Below, one piece after another: positions 1-12,362 of a DNA stretch of 64,000 nucleotides. Under the pieces are notes generated by a model. That model worked only from the letters and a program-made list of their open reading frames with translations, had not been told where the DNA came from and did no database searches. The DNA is from Enoplolaimus lenunculus. Its lineage: Eukaryota > Nematoda > Enoplea > Enoplida > Thoracostomopsidae. The stretch lies in assembly GCA_030248215.1 (NCBI GenBank), contig JASANG010004041.1, forward strand, positions 1 to 64,000, read 5' to 3'. Numbering within the stretch: position 1 is the first letter of the stretch; each line of letters begins with the position of its first letter. The position numbers and the translations under genes are program-made.

Positions 1-156
1 GTTGACCTCCGGCTCCGGTATCTTTCACCTCCAGTTACACCCTGACTTCAATGTTTGTTTTGTTAAAATTTTAGAAAACGCAGTAAAATATTTGTATGCC
101 TCAATTATATTCGCACAAAAATTCAAACTTCTCTGAAACTTTATACTTCAATGTTA

Positions 157-825
157 TGCTGGATTCACGTTATAACGGGACTGGCTGCACACAGTTTCTC
201 CCATGTTATTTAACGTCAACGTTAAAACTCGGGCTCTTATATCGGTTCAACAGACAAAACTCGAATAGCATATGACATTATACAAACCACCGCTCTCAAT
301 AATCAATGTGTACAAGGGACGGTATGTCACGTGATACTGTGAGACATGTATGCGAATATCATATGATATTCCAAAATTTCAACGAATATCATGTGATATT
401 CAGCGGGACGTGTAATCTTAGGGGCTAATAAATGAATGGAAAGTCGAACGGCAGAAGCTAAGATGTGCTTTATACCAAATACACGTTTGTAAAACATAAC
501 CGACACAAATTCGCTTGAGAACCGCAGCTTCATAATTCACAAATTCAAGTTTCACATTCTAGTGTCTTGTGATATTAAACGAGACAATTTGGGCATGTTA
601 CCTCAAGTATACAGACATTTGAAAATATATCCCATGATATTTGCAGACAATACTGGAATATCATGATATTGAAGAACAAAAGGTGACCTACAGATCATAT
701 TAACAGACAAACACAAATTTTTGAATACCATATGAGGTCTACCAGGAGACAAAATGTTACCCAATACTCTAATAGGGACAAAACGCGCCCCAAGCTGCCC
801 CGGTTATAACGTGAACGCCGCATTA
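157..825. mobile_element. Inverted-repeat element type 1 (copy in the inverted segment)
   Basis: This is the copy of the element at 13965-14631, present because the whole segment is duplicated. The ends carry the GTTATAAC(G)TGAA-type inverted repeat, and the interior is full of ATATCATATGATAT-like palindromes. It contains no ORF worth calling. Confidence 0.7.
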
Positions 826-1513
826 ACAGAGTGAGGTTAATATCATTTTAACTATCTGATTTTATTTCACCTCTAACCAGTGTGTAACTGGATATATGTT
901 TCTTTTTCCGGTGAAAAATTTCTGTTTGCTTCCGTTTTGTTATTGAAATACCAAAAATTTCATTATTTTTATACTCAAAATTAGTAAATCATCACGTATA
1001 AATCTCGCAATTTTTCCTTTACTACAGATATGCTGCAATTGCTTGATGTGAAATGAAAACGACGAAATTCATCCGGCATGTGGAAATGTTCAATATCCTT
1101 TTTCTTTCCGTTATTTGAGTCACTATCTGTTTTCGTTAATTTTAAGATCCGTTTATACCTGCATGCCAATTTTCCGACCCGCGGCTTTGACATTTTTCAA
1201 CTGCGGTTGCACTATGCTGATCGTTTTTTGGTTTTTCGGCCAGCGGATGCGGTAAGTTTACTTTTAAATAAATAAAACAAATTTTATTTATTTTAAAAAT
1301 TTATTACAACTGTGCTTTGTTTTAAAACTCAATTATTACTAAGTTTCAATATGTAAATTTGATTTCGTTATGCATGATTTTAATATATTTGGTTAGCATT
1401 CAGCAAATTACTTTTCAATGTGCAGTGAAAACAGGACAGATGTTTCTATAACGGTTTTGTTTGATACCGTTCGTATTCGTTCGGCTAATTTTTTGCAAAT
1501 CAATACTATTTCT

Positions 1514-2428
1514 TCACGATGTCTTTGCCGTCTTCTTAACATATCCCTGCGAAGTTGGTCTGACTGCTGGTTTTGAAGCGTATCCAGGTGAAGGACTTTG
1601 GTCGCCGTTTTGTCTGGTTTGATCACAGCTACATACGTTGCATCTTTTCCAGGCAACCCTGGCATGCCAGGCGGACAGGTTGGCCAGGATTTGCCATCAT
1701 TCCGGGTATGCCCAGTTCACCTGGCGGACCCGGAAGACCAGGTGAGCCTGGATATGCTATTGCCATTCCAGGCATTCCGGCGTGTCCTTGTTTGCCAGGA
1801 GTTCCTGGTTGACCTTTCATTCCGGGCATGCCTTTGCTTCCGGCTTTCCCTTGTTTGCCAAGGAGCTCCTCTGTTGCCCATGGCTGTCCGACCATTCCTG
1901 GCATTCCCATATTTCCTGGTTTTCCTGAAGGTCCCGGAAGACCACCAGTTGTTGCACCAGGATTACCTCCTGTTCCAGGTTTGCCACGGTTACCTTAAAC
2001 ACAGCTTGTATTAATATGTGACACCTAAGTAGTTTCCTGTTGTTGTGTTTGTATTTCGCAGCACAATAATTTGCGTCAAAATTATAAAAAAATTGAGGAT
2101 CACATGGAACTGACGTTGTTACATTTTAAATCAATCTGAAGATTTATAACCTGTATCAAGAAATGGGCACTTAAGACCTTTTATTTAAATTGAAATTAGC
2201 TCGTTTTACTCAAACAGTTTGAAGTTTACCTGGCTTTCCCGTTTGACCAGGCGGGCCTCTGGGACCTGACGGACACTGTGGACAAGCGGCCTGCATGACA
2301 ACAGGTTCCGCTGCAGGATGTCCTTGATTGCCAGGCATGCCTGAATCACCTGGCATACCCGTCATCGCCAGGCATTCCAGGAGGACCTGGCATGCCTTCT
2401 GGGCACATATTTGAACCGACGTCGCAGA
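1514..2428 (-). pseudogene. Inverted copy of the cuticle collagen gene, frame damaged
   Basis: The two collagen exons are recognisable on the minus strand: 2230-2428 (first visible exon) and 1514-1993 (last exon, stop at 1514-1516). The intervening intron keeps its donor and acceptor. Compared with the + strand gene at 12363-13274, small indels break the frame in the Gly-X-Y region. One missing base just before the C-terminal Cys-Ser-Cys turns that motif into Val-Ala-Val and opens a different tail. The damage may be real decay or uncorrected sequencing error, because the copy otherwise matches closely. It is not a second functional collagen as written. Confidence 0.8.
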
Positions 2429-2850
2429 CTAAAAACAACATTAAACTAGGCGTCAACCATAATATTTTCCTTTATGGGAAAGGTGTGGTCAACAAGAATT
2501 TCAGCTAACATGCGAAATTCAAACTTTTGTCAGTTCTTGACAGCAATTCAAATCCTAATTTTGGTTTCGGTATTGTAGTGACCCGAATTCTGTATTGCAG
2601 CTGTAGGAATGTACTTTTCAAAAGTTTTAAGTGTCCTTCCCGATTTTGAACTCAACATTATTGTCCTCTAGTCATTGCATCCCAATTAGGAATGATTGAT
2701 GTTTACCTCAGCTTGAATTTGTTGAGCCTTGCCTGCTTACAGGTTCTTTGTTGGCCTTGAGCTTTTCGCTCTAGAAGATTGACGTTTCTGGACTCTATTT
2801 AGGGTAGAAACTCTGCCTGCTTACAGGTCTATAGATACAGACTCCTATGC

Positions 2851-3527
2851 TGATTAGTCGGACTTGAAAGGACCCTCTGCCTCTCGTTTGGGCACTGCGA
2901 TACCATCTTGAACAATGAGCATAGTTTAAATCCAATGGCAACTAGCTGAAATATTGAACAGCAGAATTCGAGTTTAAAAAGTATTTGATGTATGAGCTAA
3001 AATAACGAAGTGGATTATGATCCACTTGTTTATGGACGCTATTGCAATGCAACTGTAAATCTTACAGCAATCCGGTGGCTGCAACTTGAGGGATTATAGT
3101 TTGCCTTTTTGTCTGATAAACTGCTTGCTCCGGGAAACCAATCTTGCACCAGTCCGCCAAAATTTCGTGGTGGCCAGGACACAACAATCCAAATAGCAAA
3201 ACTGAGGACCCGATCAAGGAGCTGGATTGTTTTCGCCTGTCGCAAAGACCCCCTGTCTTCGGAACGGAATGTATTTATGATAATTTATTTGTCTTGGTCA
3301 ATAGCTTGAGCGATATATGCAAGGTATACTTAGAAGATTTTCAAAATGAAGAACGCTTTAAAGTTTCGAACTCAAATATTTCTTCTGGAGAATTATGCGC
3401 TACAATTAGGGATAATGACATTATATGGACTCTGATCAGGGTTTAGGGACTATCCTCTTACGGACTTTTATTAGGGATACGGACTCATCTTGATTGGGAC
3501 TCAAAATGGGGAAGCCTAAGCCTGAAC
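2851..3527. other. Junction sequence between the two duplicated segments, no gene recognised
   Basis: About 680 bases are not shared with the 12-19 kb locus. They link the inverted copy to the direct copy. An open frame of 68 codons lies on the minus strand (3039-3245) and another of about 100 codons on the plus strand (3144-3446), but neither resembles a known family. The phrase GGGTTTAG(G/T)GACTATCC near 3440 recurs near 50010, which suggests a dispersed repeat. This is where the missing 5' exon of the collagen would be expected, but I do not see a convincing one. Confidence 0.5.
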
Positions 3528-4196
3528 CAAGCAAAAAATAGTCGAACGAATACGAACGGATCAAACAAAACCGTATAGAAACACTGTCCTGTTTTCACTG
3601 CACATTGAAAAGTAATTGCTGAATGCTAACCAAATATATTAAAATCATGCATAACGAAATCAAATTTACATAGGAACTTTCGTAATAATTGAGTTTTAAA
3701 ACAAAGCACCATTGTAATTAAATTTTTAAAATAAATAAAATTTGTTTTATTTATTTAAAAGTAAGCTTCCGCATCCGCTGGCCGAAAAACCAAAAAACGA
3801 TCAGCATAGTGCAACCGCAGTTGAAAAATGTCAAAGCCGCGGGTCGGAAAATTGGCATGCAGGTATAAACGGATCTTAAAATTAACAAAAACAGATCATG
3901 ACTTCCGAATAACGGAAAGAAAAGGATATTGAACATTTCCACATGCCGGATGAATTTGACGTTCGTCACATGAGCAATCCAGCATGTCTGTCCATTAAAA
4001 GGAAAAATTGCGAGATTTATAGTTGATTTGATTTACTAATTTTGAGTATAAAAATAATGAAATTTTTGGTATTTCAATAACAAAACGGAAGCAAACAGAA
4101 ATTTTTCACCGGAAAAAGAAACATATATCCAGTTACACACTGGTTAGAGGTAAATAAAATCAGATAGTTAAAATGATATTAACCTCACTCTGTTAA

Positions 4197-4859
4197 TGCG
4201 GCGTTCACGTTATAACCGGGCAGCTTGAGGCACATTTTTGTCCCTATTAGAGTATTGTAACATTTTGTCTCCTGTAGACCTCATATGGTATTCAAAAATT
4301 TGTTTTGTCTGTTAATATGATCTGTAGTCACCTTTTGTTCTTCAATATCATGATATTCCATATTTGTATCCGGATATTGTAGCATGGATATATTTTCAAA
4401 TGTCTGTATACTTGAGGTAACATGCCCAAATTGTCTCGTTTAATATCACAAGACACTAGAATGTGAAACTTGAATTTTGTGAATTATGAAGCTGCGGTTC
4501 TCAGCGAATTTGTTCGGTTATGTTTTACAAACGTGTATTTGGTATAAAGCACATCTTAGCTTCTGCCGTTCGACTTTCCATTCATTTATTAGCCCCTAAG
4601 ATTACACGTCCCGCTGAATATCACATGATATTCGTTGAAATTTTGGAATATCATATGATATTCACATACATGTCTCACAGTATCACGTGACATACCGTCC
4701 CTTGTACACATTGATTATTTGAGAGCGGTGTTTGTATAATGTCATATGCTATTCGAGTTTTGTCTGTTGAACCGATATAAGAGCCCGAGTTTTAACGTTG
4801 ACGTTGAATCAACATGGGAGAAACCGGTCAGCCAGTCCCGTTATAACGTGAATCCCGCA
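4197..4859. mobile_element. Inverted-repeat element type 1 (copy in the direct segment)
   Basis: Copy of the element at 13965-14631. It begins TGCGGCGTTCACGTTATAAC and ends with the inverted match GTTATAACGTGAATCCCGCA, and TAA is present on both sides. Interior palindromes such as AATATCATATGATATTC are retained. Confidence 0.75.
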
Positions 4860-6850
4860 TAACATTGAAGTATAAAGTTTCAGAGAAGTTTGAATTTTTG
4901 TCTAATATAATTGAGGCATACAAATATTTTACTGCGTTTTCTAAAATTTTAACAGAAACAAACATTGAAGTCAGGGTTAACTGAGAGGTATTGAAAAGAA
5001 TTGCAAGCAAAGATTGACGAAACTGCGGAGTGGAGTGAGGCGAAATAATGTAGCGGAATGATGTTAATTCGTTGATTTTAGCTAATATCTGCAATATGTT
5101 GTTAAGTTGTTTGAGTTCATAGTTTGATTTTTAGAAATCTCAGAATATTTCTGACAATGACAAAAGAAAGCGAAACACGCTTAGACGATAAATTTTAATA
5201 AATTATACAAAAATTACTTTACAAACTGCCCAAACCAGACAAATAAACTTTCTGCCGGAGCCGGAGACAAGGACCTTCAGGTTGTTCCCTGAGATTCATC
5301 ATAAAAGTTTCAGAGATGTTTTAATTGTTACCTATAATAAACTGAAGCGTAAAAATCTCACTAGATTTTCTGATTCTTTAAAATAAATGAATGCCTTTTG
5401 TCATATATTAATACGAATTAAAGGGAAGCATTGTTCTCCACATCTTCCAACATATCCCCCTCACTATTCGATTTTTTAAACTGTTACTAAGTTTGAGCTA
5501 TTTTGCCATTGTGAACAATCATCGCACAATTAAAAAGTAATTGAATTATCATCTATAATGTTCTAAACCATTTTGACTAGATACCTATCAATCTAAATTG
5601 TAAGAAACGAACTAGATAGTAACAAAACAAAGTCGGATAAAACATCTTTGAATTTTTAAAGCAATTGTTTCTTAGTATTTATTTAGAAAATTCTTCTCAT
5701 GAATTAGCTCACATTGCTACGCTTAGCTTTGCTTAGAATATGTTTATAACACTGTTCCGCCCCTGTTCTTTACATTGGCCGGACAAAGGAAGCGATGTTT
5801 AGTTTGCTAATTTCAACAAATAAGTTGAAATGTTGCGCAAAATTCTGATTTTACGTTTATTTTTCAATAAATCACGCAACCTGTTTGGACGTGTTACAAA
5901 ACCCAAAGCCTAAAAACACCAAACGATACAATCTTACTAACACTGTAAAAATACCACTACCGAAATTGCCGGAACCTTCGACAAAGTTCTACTGGATCGC
6001 ATTGCAAAAATGAATTTTCTACGCCGGCTCCTGTAGCGCTAAATGCAAGTTTGTCACATTTTATTTTGAATCGAGCAGCTCGACGTATCTTTAGCAGAAA
6101 ATTGAGCGATTTAAGTTTTAGCTATTTTCAATGTTATGTTGCTTCTTTCACTAAACTCGTACGGCGATTTCAGCGGCACTGCGACCCAAGCAAACTCGCT
6201 GATTCTTGTCGTTCGTTTAGCAAACAACGGAAACGGTGATCAAATACCAGGGTACAACCAGAGGTTTGCCTCCAGATTTCAAGACACACAATTGACCTCT
6301 GCTTCGGTAAAATTCTTGGCGGAGGTTCCGGCAACTTCGTGTAATTTCGCATAATTTTGCAAAATTTATCTGTTTAGCGCGTTTAGTTTTACTTTTGTCA
6401 CAATTTTCAGGAAGGAATTTCTGAAATTTCGCACAAAATTAGCGTAAAACTATATTGCTAAAATGAACTAACCATTATTTTTACTACCTAATTTCACCTC
6501 ACCGGCAAAGTTTTAAATTGACCTAGACTCGGATAATTTATGTTGCACGCTATGTTGCACCCTGCAAAATACCAGAAATAAAATAAAAAGTATAAATGTT
6601 GAAAAAATGTTGTTTGAATGCATAAATATTAAAAAATATATGATTCAATTTGGGAGCATCAGAAATATCGTAAACGACACAAACTATTACGGAAACTGAT
6701 ATCCAGTTACACCGTGTAATTAGTAACTGCGAAAAATCATTCCTCGAATAAAATCAGAAAACACTGAACCACACTTTATTTTATTATATATATACACAGC
6801 CGAAATAGCTGGAACGTCCGAGAAAAAGATATAAAGATTTGATGTAAAGT

Positions 6851-7515
6851 TTATAGTATCACGTTATAACTGGCAGCCTGGAACACGTTTTGTCCCTATG
6901 ACTATAGCTGGTAACATTTTTCTGCGTTTTCCGCTATGAGATTCAAAAAATTTGAATTGTCTGCTATTCTGATTACATCTACTGTTTGTACTGCAATATC
7001 ATATGATATTCCAAATATTGTCTGCGAGTATCATATGATATGTTTGAAAATGTCTGCAAAGTTTTAAACTAGCTTGATTATACTGTAGAATGTCATATGA
7101 TACTAAAATTTCAAATTTGAATTATTTGTACTTAGGAATATATTTTGGAAAAACTTCAGAAAAGAACCAACGTAGAAGCTAATTCAACTTGCGAAATCAT
7201 TTAATGCTGCATTATCCGACTTTTTACTGTTTTATTTAGCGTCACAAATTCCATTGTCCTGTATAAATATCATATGATATTTAGTAGAATTTTTTTGAAT
7301 GTCATATAAATATCGCATAAAATGTCCCGCAGTATCATATGACAAATGTTATTTGTATACGATGATCGCTCGACATCAGTGATTTGTAAGCCAATGTCAT
7401 ATGACATTCACATTTGTCTACATAACCGCTATTCGATCACAGAATTTTATGTTGACGTCGAATCAACATTGACAAAACGTGTTCCAAGCTCCCCAGTTAT
7501 AACGTGAACGCCGCA
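6851..7515. mobile_element. Inverted-repeat element type 2 (copy in the direct segment)
   Basis: Copy of the element at 16669-17349. It has the same inverted termini (CACGTTATAACTGG... and ...CCAGTTATAACGTGAACG) and the same interior ATATCATATGATAT palindromes, with several single-base losses. Confidence 0.75.
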
Positions 7516-8905
7516 TAAGGCTGAAAAATTTTGAACGCACTTTGAAATCGCAGCTTTGTATAGGTTAAATACTTTTTACTCGTACGTTCACACCAAGAAA
7601 TTAATTTACTTAACTCACAAACAGACACAGACAGCAATATTTATATGTAATGATCACAGAACAGCAAACTCCGTTACCTCTGTCGGCCCCGTTATAAAGA
7701 TCAGGGATGGCGACTTTTCTATGCGGTACCGAAGTAGAGTAACCTTAAGCTTCAGCTATATTACACATTATGCAGGACAATGTAATCTGCGCGCTCTAAT
7801 GAAAGGGAAAACGTAACAAATTAATTTGAACGCTCAATTTGTACCTACGATTCCGTTTCCGACTGCTAGTTTTACGGAATATATTTCTATTTACAAGAAA
7901 TTTAAATTTCAACTTCTTGTATCATACTGCTTCTCCATAGCGAGGGGGCAGCACTTTTCGAAATTTTCATTTTTCCCCCGGCGAAAATTTTGCCGCCCCC
8001 AGGAAAAGGCGCCCCCGGCGAATTTTCGGCCGCCCCCCAGCAAAATTCCCCCAGCAAATTTTTTTGCTGGGCTCCCCGGACTTTTCTAAGCCAAAATTTT
8101 CAATGTTAAAACATAATGACCTGGACTTTTTAAGCGGACATTCGCAAAATGTAATTTTTAATACAATTCACGCTGAATTGCTGTAAAATTTTTGCGCGAA
8201 TAATAACCCGGATACGAATCTGCTAATCAATACGAATAATGAATTGAAAAAAAGCGCCATATATAAAGACCGTTCGGCATTTCAGCATAGAAGTACCTTG
8301 CAGCAACAAGTTCAACCCGCCTGAGCCTTATGATAAACTGAAGACTTACTAATATATAAAATATATGTTAATCACAGTTTCGTATAAAGTTATATATTTT
8401 ATATAATTGTGCTTCTTTCAACTTCTGTAAAGTTGTCAGTAATATTATATTAGCGTTTGCGGGGAATTTTTGTCATGTTGAGCGATGAGTAATCTTCAGT
8501 TGAGTTGGAAACACGATCTAGAATAAAAAAATGTCCAAAAGTCGCTTGCGAAATTCTGAACCTGCCCCAGGACCACCCAGATCATCTGGGGGGCCCCGGA
8601 AAACGCCCCCCCCCCCGCAAACCAGCTGCCCCCCCGGAAACTCCGGGGGCCCCCCGGAAACGCCCCCCGGCAGAAATTTTGAGCTTGGAGAAGCCAGTCA
8701 TATGATATTCAACAAATCGAAATAACAACTTCGTCCACCGTAACAGCTTAAGAGGCCGTGTTGCAATCTTCAACCACTTCGACTACGTTTACTTGTCACG
8801 GGCGCCGTTACACAAGCATTAACCATTTTCAAACAAATCTAGTTCTATTTTGTATTTTGAACGATCGTCTCTGCTACTTTCTTCACAGAAAATAAAACCG
8901 GTATT

Positions 8906-8996
8906 TTAGTGTCTTGATGCGAAATAAATCACCATACCAATAATGATGAAGATGAACGCGGCAATTAGTAGCAACATGATGCGATTTTGAATAATT
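8906..8996 (-). pseudogene. Detached copy of the last VTI1 exon
   Basis: On the minus strand this 91-base exon encodes the conserved Arg-Ile-Ile-Gln-Asn-Arg stretch and the hydrophobic tail ending Ala-Ser-Arg-His-stop, as in the gene at 18758-23680. Its acceptor AG is intact and the one coding difference seen is silent. The duplication ends about 130 bases further upstream in the intron, so no other SNARE exon is present here. Alone it cannot give a product. Confidence 0.85.
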
Positions 8997-9124
8997 CTAA
9001 AAGTAATTTTATGAAGACAAAATAGCAAATACTTTCTGCTTATGAAATCGCACCAGATGCCATATCAGTTCTGCGGCAATCACCCAAAGCATAGCCTCCG
9101 ATACCTGAGAGCCCCGAAACAATA

Positions 9125-12010
9125 CCATAAAAAGAAAAACGCAGCCCAGAAAAACCAATCCGGCCCGCAGAGCAAAAATCCACATACAGAAAACCGCACA
9201 CCAGAACAAAAAAAGCATCAAAATCGAAAAAATCAAATAAAATACAGAAAATCACACAACCCAACAGCAACCAGAAAAACAAACACCAAACACCGCCCGC
9301 AACAAAACAAACAAAAACACAAACGCAGCAACACGCAAAAGGCGCAACCACGCCAACCAAGAAAAAAAAATCCCAAGCACAAAAAACCAACACACACAAC
9401 AAAAAACAACCAACCCACCGCACCAAACACCAAGCAACAAACACCCAACCCAAAACAAATCCAATCATCAAAGCAAAAAACACAAAAAAATCAAAACAAA
9501 CAAACAACCCAACAACAACACAAAACCCGCGCAACAACCCCAAGACCGCACAAAACAACGCACAACACAAAAAACCAACAGAAAAAAAGCAGCACAACGC
9601 GCGCAACACACACAAACAACAAACCAAAACAAAAACACAACACCAGCACAAGCAGGCAACAAAGGAGAAAAAACCAAAAATCACCCAAAAAAAGAAAACA
9701 CACAAACAAAACAAAAACAACAAAAAAAACAAAACAAAACAAAGAAACAAAACAACCAAAAACCAAAAAAAACAAAAAACACACACACCACCACAACCAA
9801 CCCACCAAACGCAAAGCACCACCACAAAACAACCAACCAAACCAAGAAGAAAAGAGCCCAAACAACAACAGCAAAGCAAACACAAACCATCGCCACCACG
9901 CCAACACAAAAAACTCAAAAAAAACAGCACAAAACACCAGCCACCAAAATCCATCCAACCAACCCCACCACCAACAACCCGCCAAAAACACCCCCAAAAA
10001 ATCCAAATCACAAACAACAAAACAAACCAATCCACCACAGCAACCAGGAAACACCCATCACAACCATCAACGAAACGCCGAGAAAAGCAAAAAAAAAACA
10101 AGCCAAAAACCAACAAACAAAACCTCCAAAAACAAAAAAAACAAACGCCAAACAAAAACAAAAACAAAACACCAACCAACCCCCAAAAACCAAGCCAGAC
10201 AACACCCACAAACCCACCCAACAACCTCCCAAACAACACAAAACAGCAGCTCCAGCCAGCAAATCCCAAAAACCAAAAAAAGCAAAAACACCCAAAAAGC
10301 CCAGCCCAAAAAAAAACAACCATCAGCGCACCAAGCCGCAAAAACATCCAAAAACCCAATCCCGCACAAACAAAAAATCACACAAGCAACACCAAAAAAA
10401 AAACAAAATCAAAGCCAACATCACACAAAAACAAACAAACACGCCCCCGCCAAAAAAACAGGCAACAAAACAACCAAGCCAAAGCCAGCACAAACAACAA
10501 CACCACAAAAAAAAAAAAAAAAAACAACAAAAAAAATCCACACACAAAAAACAACCACCAAACCCAAAACAACACAACACACCACACCCCAACCCCAAAG
10601 CCCAAGCAACGCAAAAAACAAACAAAAATCAAAGCAGAAATCCAACAAAAAAAAACAACACATCAAACACAAAAACAGCAACCAAAAAAAACAAAATCAG
10701 CACCCAAAAAAAAAACACCAAACAACAAATCAAACAACCACCAGCGCGCAAAAACCACCCCCAAACAACAAAAACACAAATCAAAAATCATCCACTCACA
10801 ACAAAAAACAAACCAAAAAAACAAACCAAACAACAACAACCAAAACAAAAACAAACCACACACCGCCCACCCCACCCCAACACCCCCCCACACCCCAACA
10901 CCCACCAACAAAAAACAAAACACAAAAAAAGCCCAAAAAGCACAAAAACAAACAAAAACAACCAAAACACACAAACGGGACGCCACCCCCCAACAACCAA
11001 CAAAACCGCCAAACAACAACAAAACCAAAGCAAACAAACAAACCGCCCCCAAAAACAAACAAACAGCACAAACAACAACAAATCAAAACCAAAATCAACA
11101 AACAAACAGCGACAACAGCAAAAAAAAAACAACGCAAAGCAAAGCAACCAAAACACAAAACAAACCACACAACCAAACCCAGCCAAACACAAACAACACA
11201 CACAAAAACAACAAGCAACCCAAAACCACAAAAAATCCCAAACAACAACAAACAAAAAAACAAAAACCAAAACAAAACAACAAACACAAAAACCCAACAC
11301 CAAACAAAAACCCAACCAAACAAAAACACGCCACACCAACAACGCCCAAACAAAAACAAACACAACACCCAACCAAACAAACTCCGAAAAACCCCAAACA
11401 CCAAAAACAAAACCAAAAAAAATCACACAAAACCCAACCACACAAAAACAAAAAAAACGACAAAACCACGCAGAAACAAACCCCCAAAACACACCAACAC
11501 CAACCCAGCCAACCACCCCGCAACAACCCACACACCGCCAGCAGCAAGCAAAAAAAAAAAAAGAAACAACCAAAACCAACACAAAAAACACAAAAACCAG
11601 CAAACCACAAAACAGGACCACAACCCACCACAAAACCAGCAGCCCCCACCCACAAACCACCCAAAACCAAAAACCCAACCCAAACCAAAACAAACCCACA
11701 GCGCAAAAACCCAAAAAAAAAAAAACCCAAAAAAACACAAACCCACCCACACCAACCAAAACCCCCAAAACAGGCCCCAACACCAAACAGCCCCCCCAAC
11801 CACCAACAAAAAAACCAAACAACGAAACACAGCATCCACAGCAAGCAAACAAACAAAAACAAAACAAACACCAACGCCAGCACAACCACCAAAAACAAAC
11901 CAGCCCAAAACAAACACACACAACAACAAAAACAAAACACAAACCACAAAACAGCACGCCAAAAAAACACCAAAGAACAGACCCAAAAGAGAGAACAAGC
12001 CGGAGTCCCA
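9125..12010 (+). other. 2.9-kb stretch of almost only A and C; no gene
   Basis: The + strand is overwhelmingly A and C, often with no T or G for 60 bases (for example 10801-10860). The few T are almost always followed by C, and most G are followed by C. No fixed period is visible, so it is not a simple satellite. T and G fade out over the first 150-200 bases after 9125 and return sharply near 11990. Since stop codons need T, the + strand has a reading frame of about 1000 codons made of Lys, Thr, Asn, Gln, Pro and His. The minus strand has Phe/Cys/Val/Trp-rich frames. Both follow from composition and neither is coding. Confidence 0.9.
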
Positions 12011-12362
12011 ACAGGAAAAAAGTCTGTATCCCTCAATAAGAACCTGTAAGCAGGCAGAGTTTCTAAACCCTAATTAGATTCTATAAACGTCAATCATTCC
12101 TAATTGTAGCGAATAAATGACTCAAGGACCAAATAATGTTGAGTTCAAAATCTTAAGGCATACTTAACTTTTGAAAGTACATTCCTACAGCTGCAATACA
12201 GAATTTGGGTCACTACAATACCGAAACCAAAATTAGGATTTGAATTGCTGTCAAGAACTGACAAAAGTTTGAATTTCGCATGTTAGCTGAAATTCTTGTT
12301 GACCACACCTTTCCCATAAAGGAAAATATTATGGTTGACGCCTAGTTTAATGTTGTTTTTAG

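Larger units (their letters stand above)
1..2850 (-). repeat. Inverted copy of the collagen locus (12030-14787)
   Basis: Read on the minus strand, this stretch follows 12030-14787 nearly base for base. Position 1 matches about 14787, the collagen exons match at 1514-2428, and the sequence upstream of the collagen matches down to about 2850, where the shared Cys/Ala-free landmark CTGCCTGCTTACAGGT is seen. Differences are scattered substitutions and one-base indels, and they increase towards 2600-2850. It may be a true inverted duplication or an assembly or fold-back read artefact. The copy stops about where the A/C-only block would begin in the other copy. Confidence 0.9.
3528..9124 (+). repeat. 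Direct copy of 13300-18980 with many small indels
   Basis: Starting at the Ser-Asn-Lys-like landmark GAACGAATACGAACG and ending at GAGAGCCCCGAAACAATA, this stretch parallels 13300-18980 in order and orientation. Differences are dominated by single-base losses in short G or T runs (TGG to TG, GGTT to GGT), plus a few scrambled stretches where CCGG-type motifs are dense (about 4975-5040 and 5215-5260). The copy ends inside the last intron of the VTI1 gene, directly at the start of the A/C-only block. The error style resembles uncorrected long-read consensus, so an unresolved haplotype or artefact is as likely as a real tandem duplication. Confidence 0.9.

Noticed and set aside
8505-8773. Pro/Gly-rich frames over C-runs resembling collagen
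   Set aside because: They come from G/C low-complexity DNA; there is no steady Gly-X-Y spacing, and the frame differs between copies.
9040-12036. Hydrophobic Phe/Cys/Val/Trp-rich frames on the minus strand (up to 439 codons)
   Set aside because: They arise from the G/T-only complement of the A/C block. The many apparent membrane segments are composition effects.
9042-12077. Reading frame of about 1011 codons on the + strand
   Set aside because: The sequence has almost no T, so stops cannot occur. The protein is a random mix of Lys, Thr, Asn, Gln, Pro and His, with no domain.
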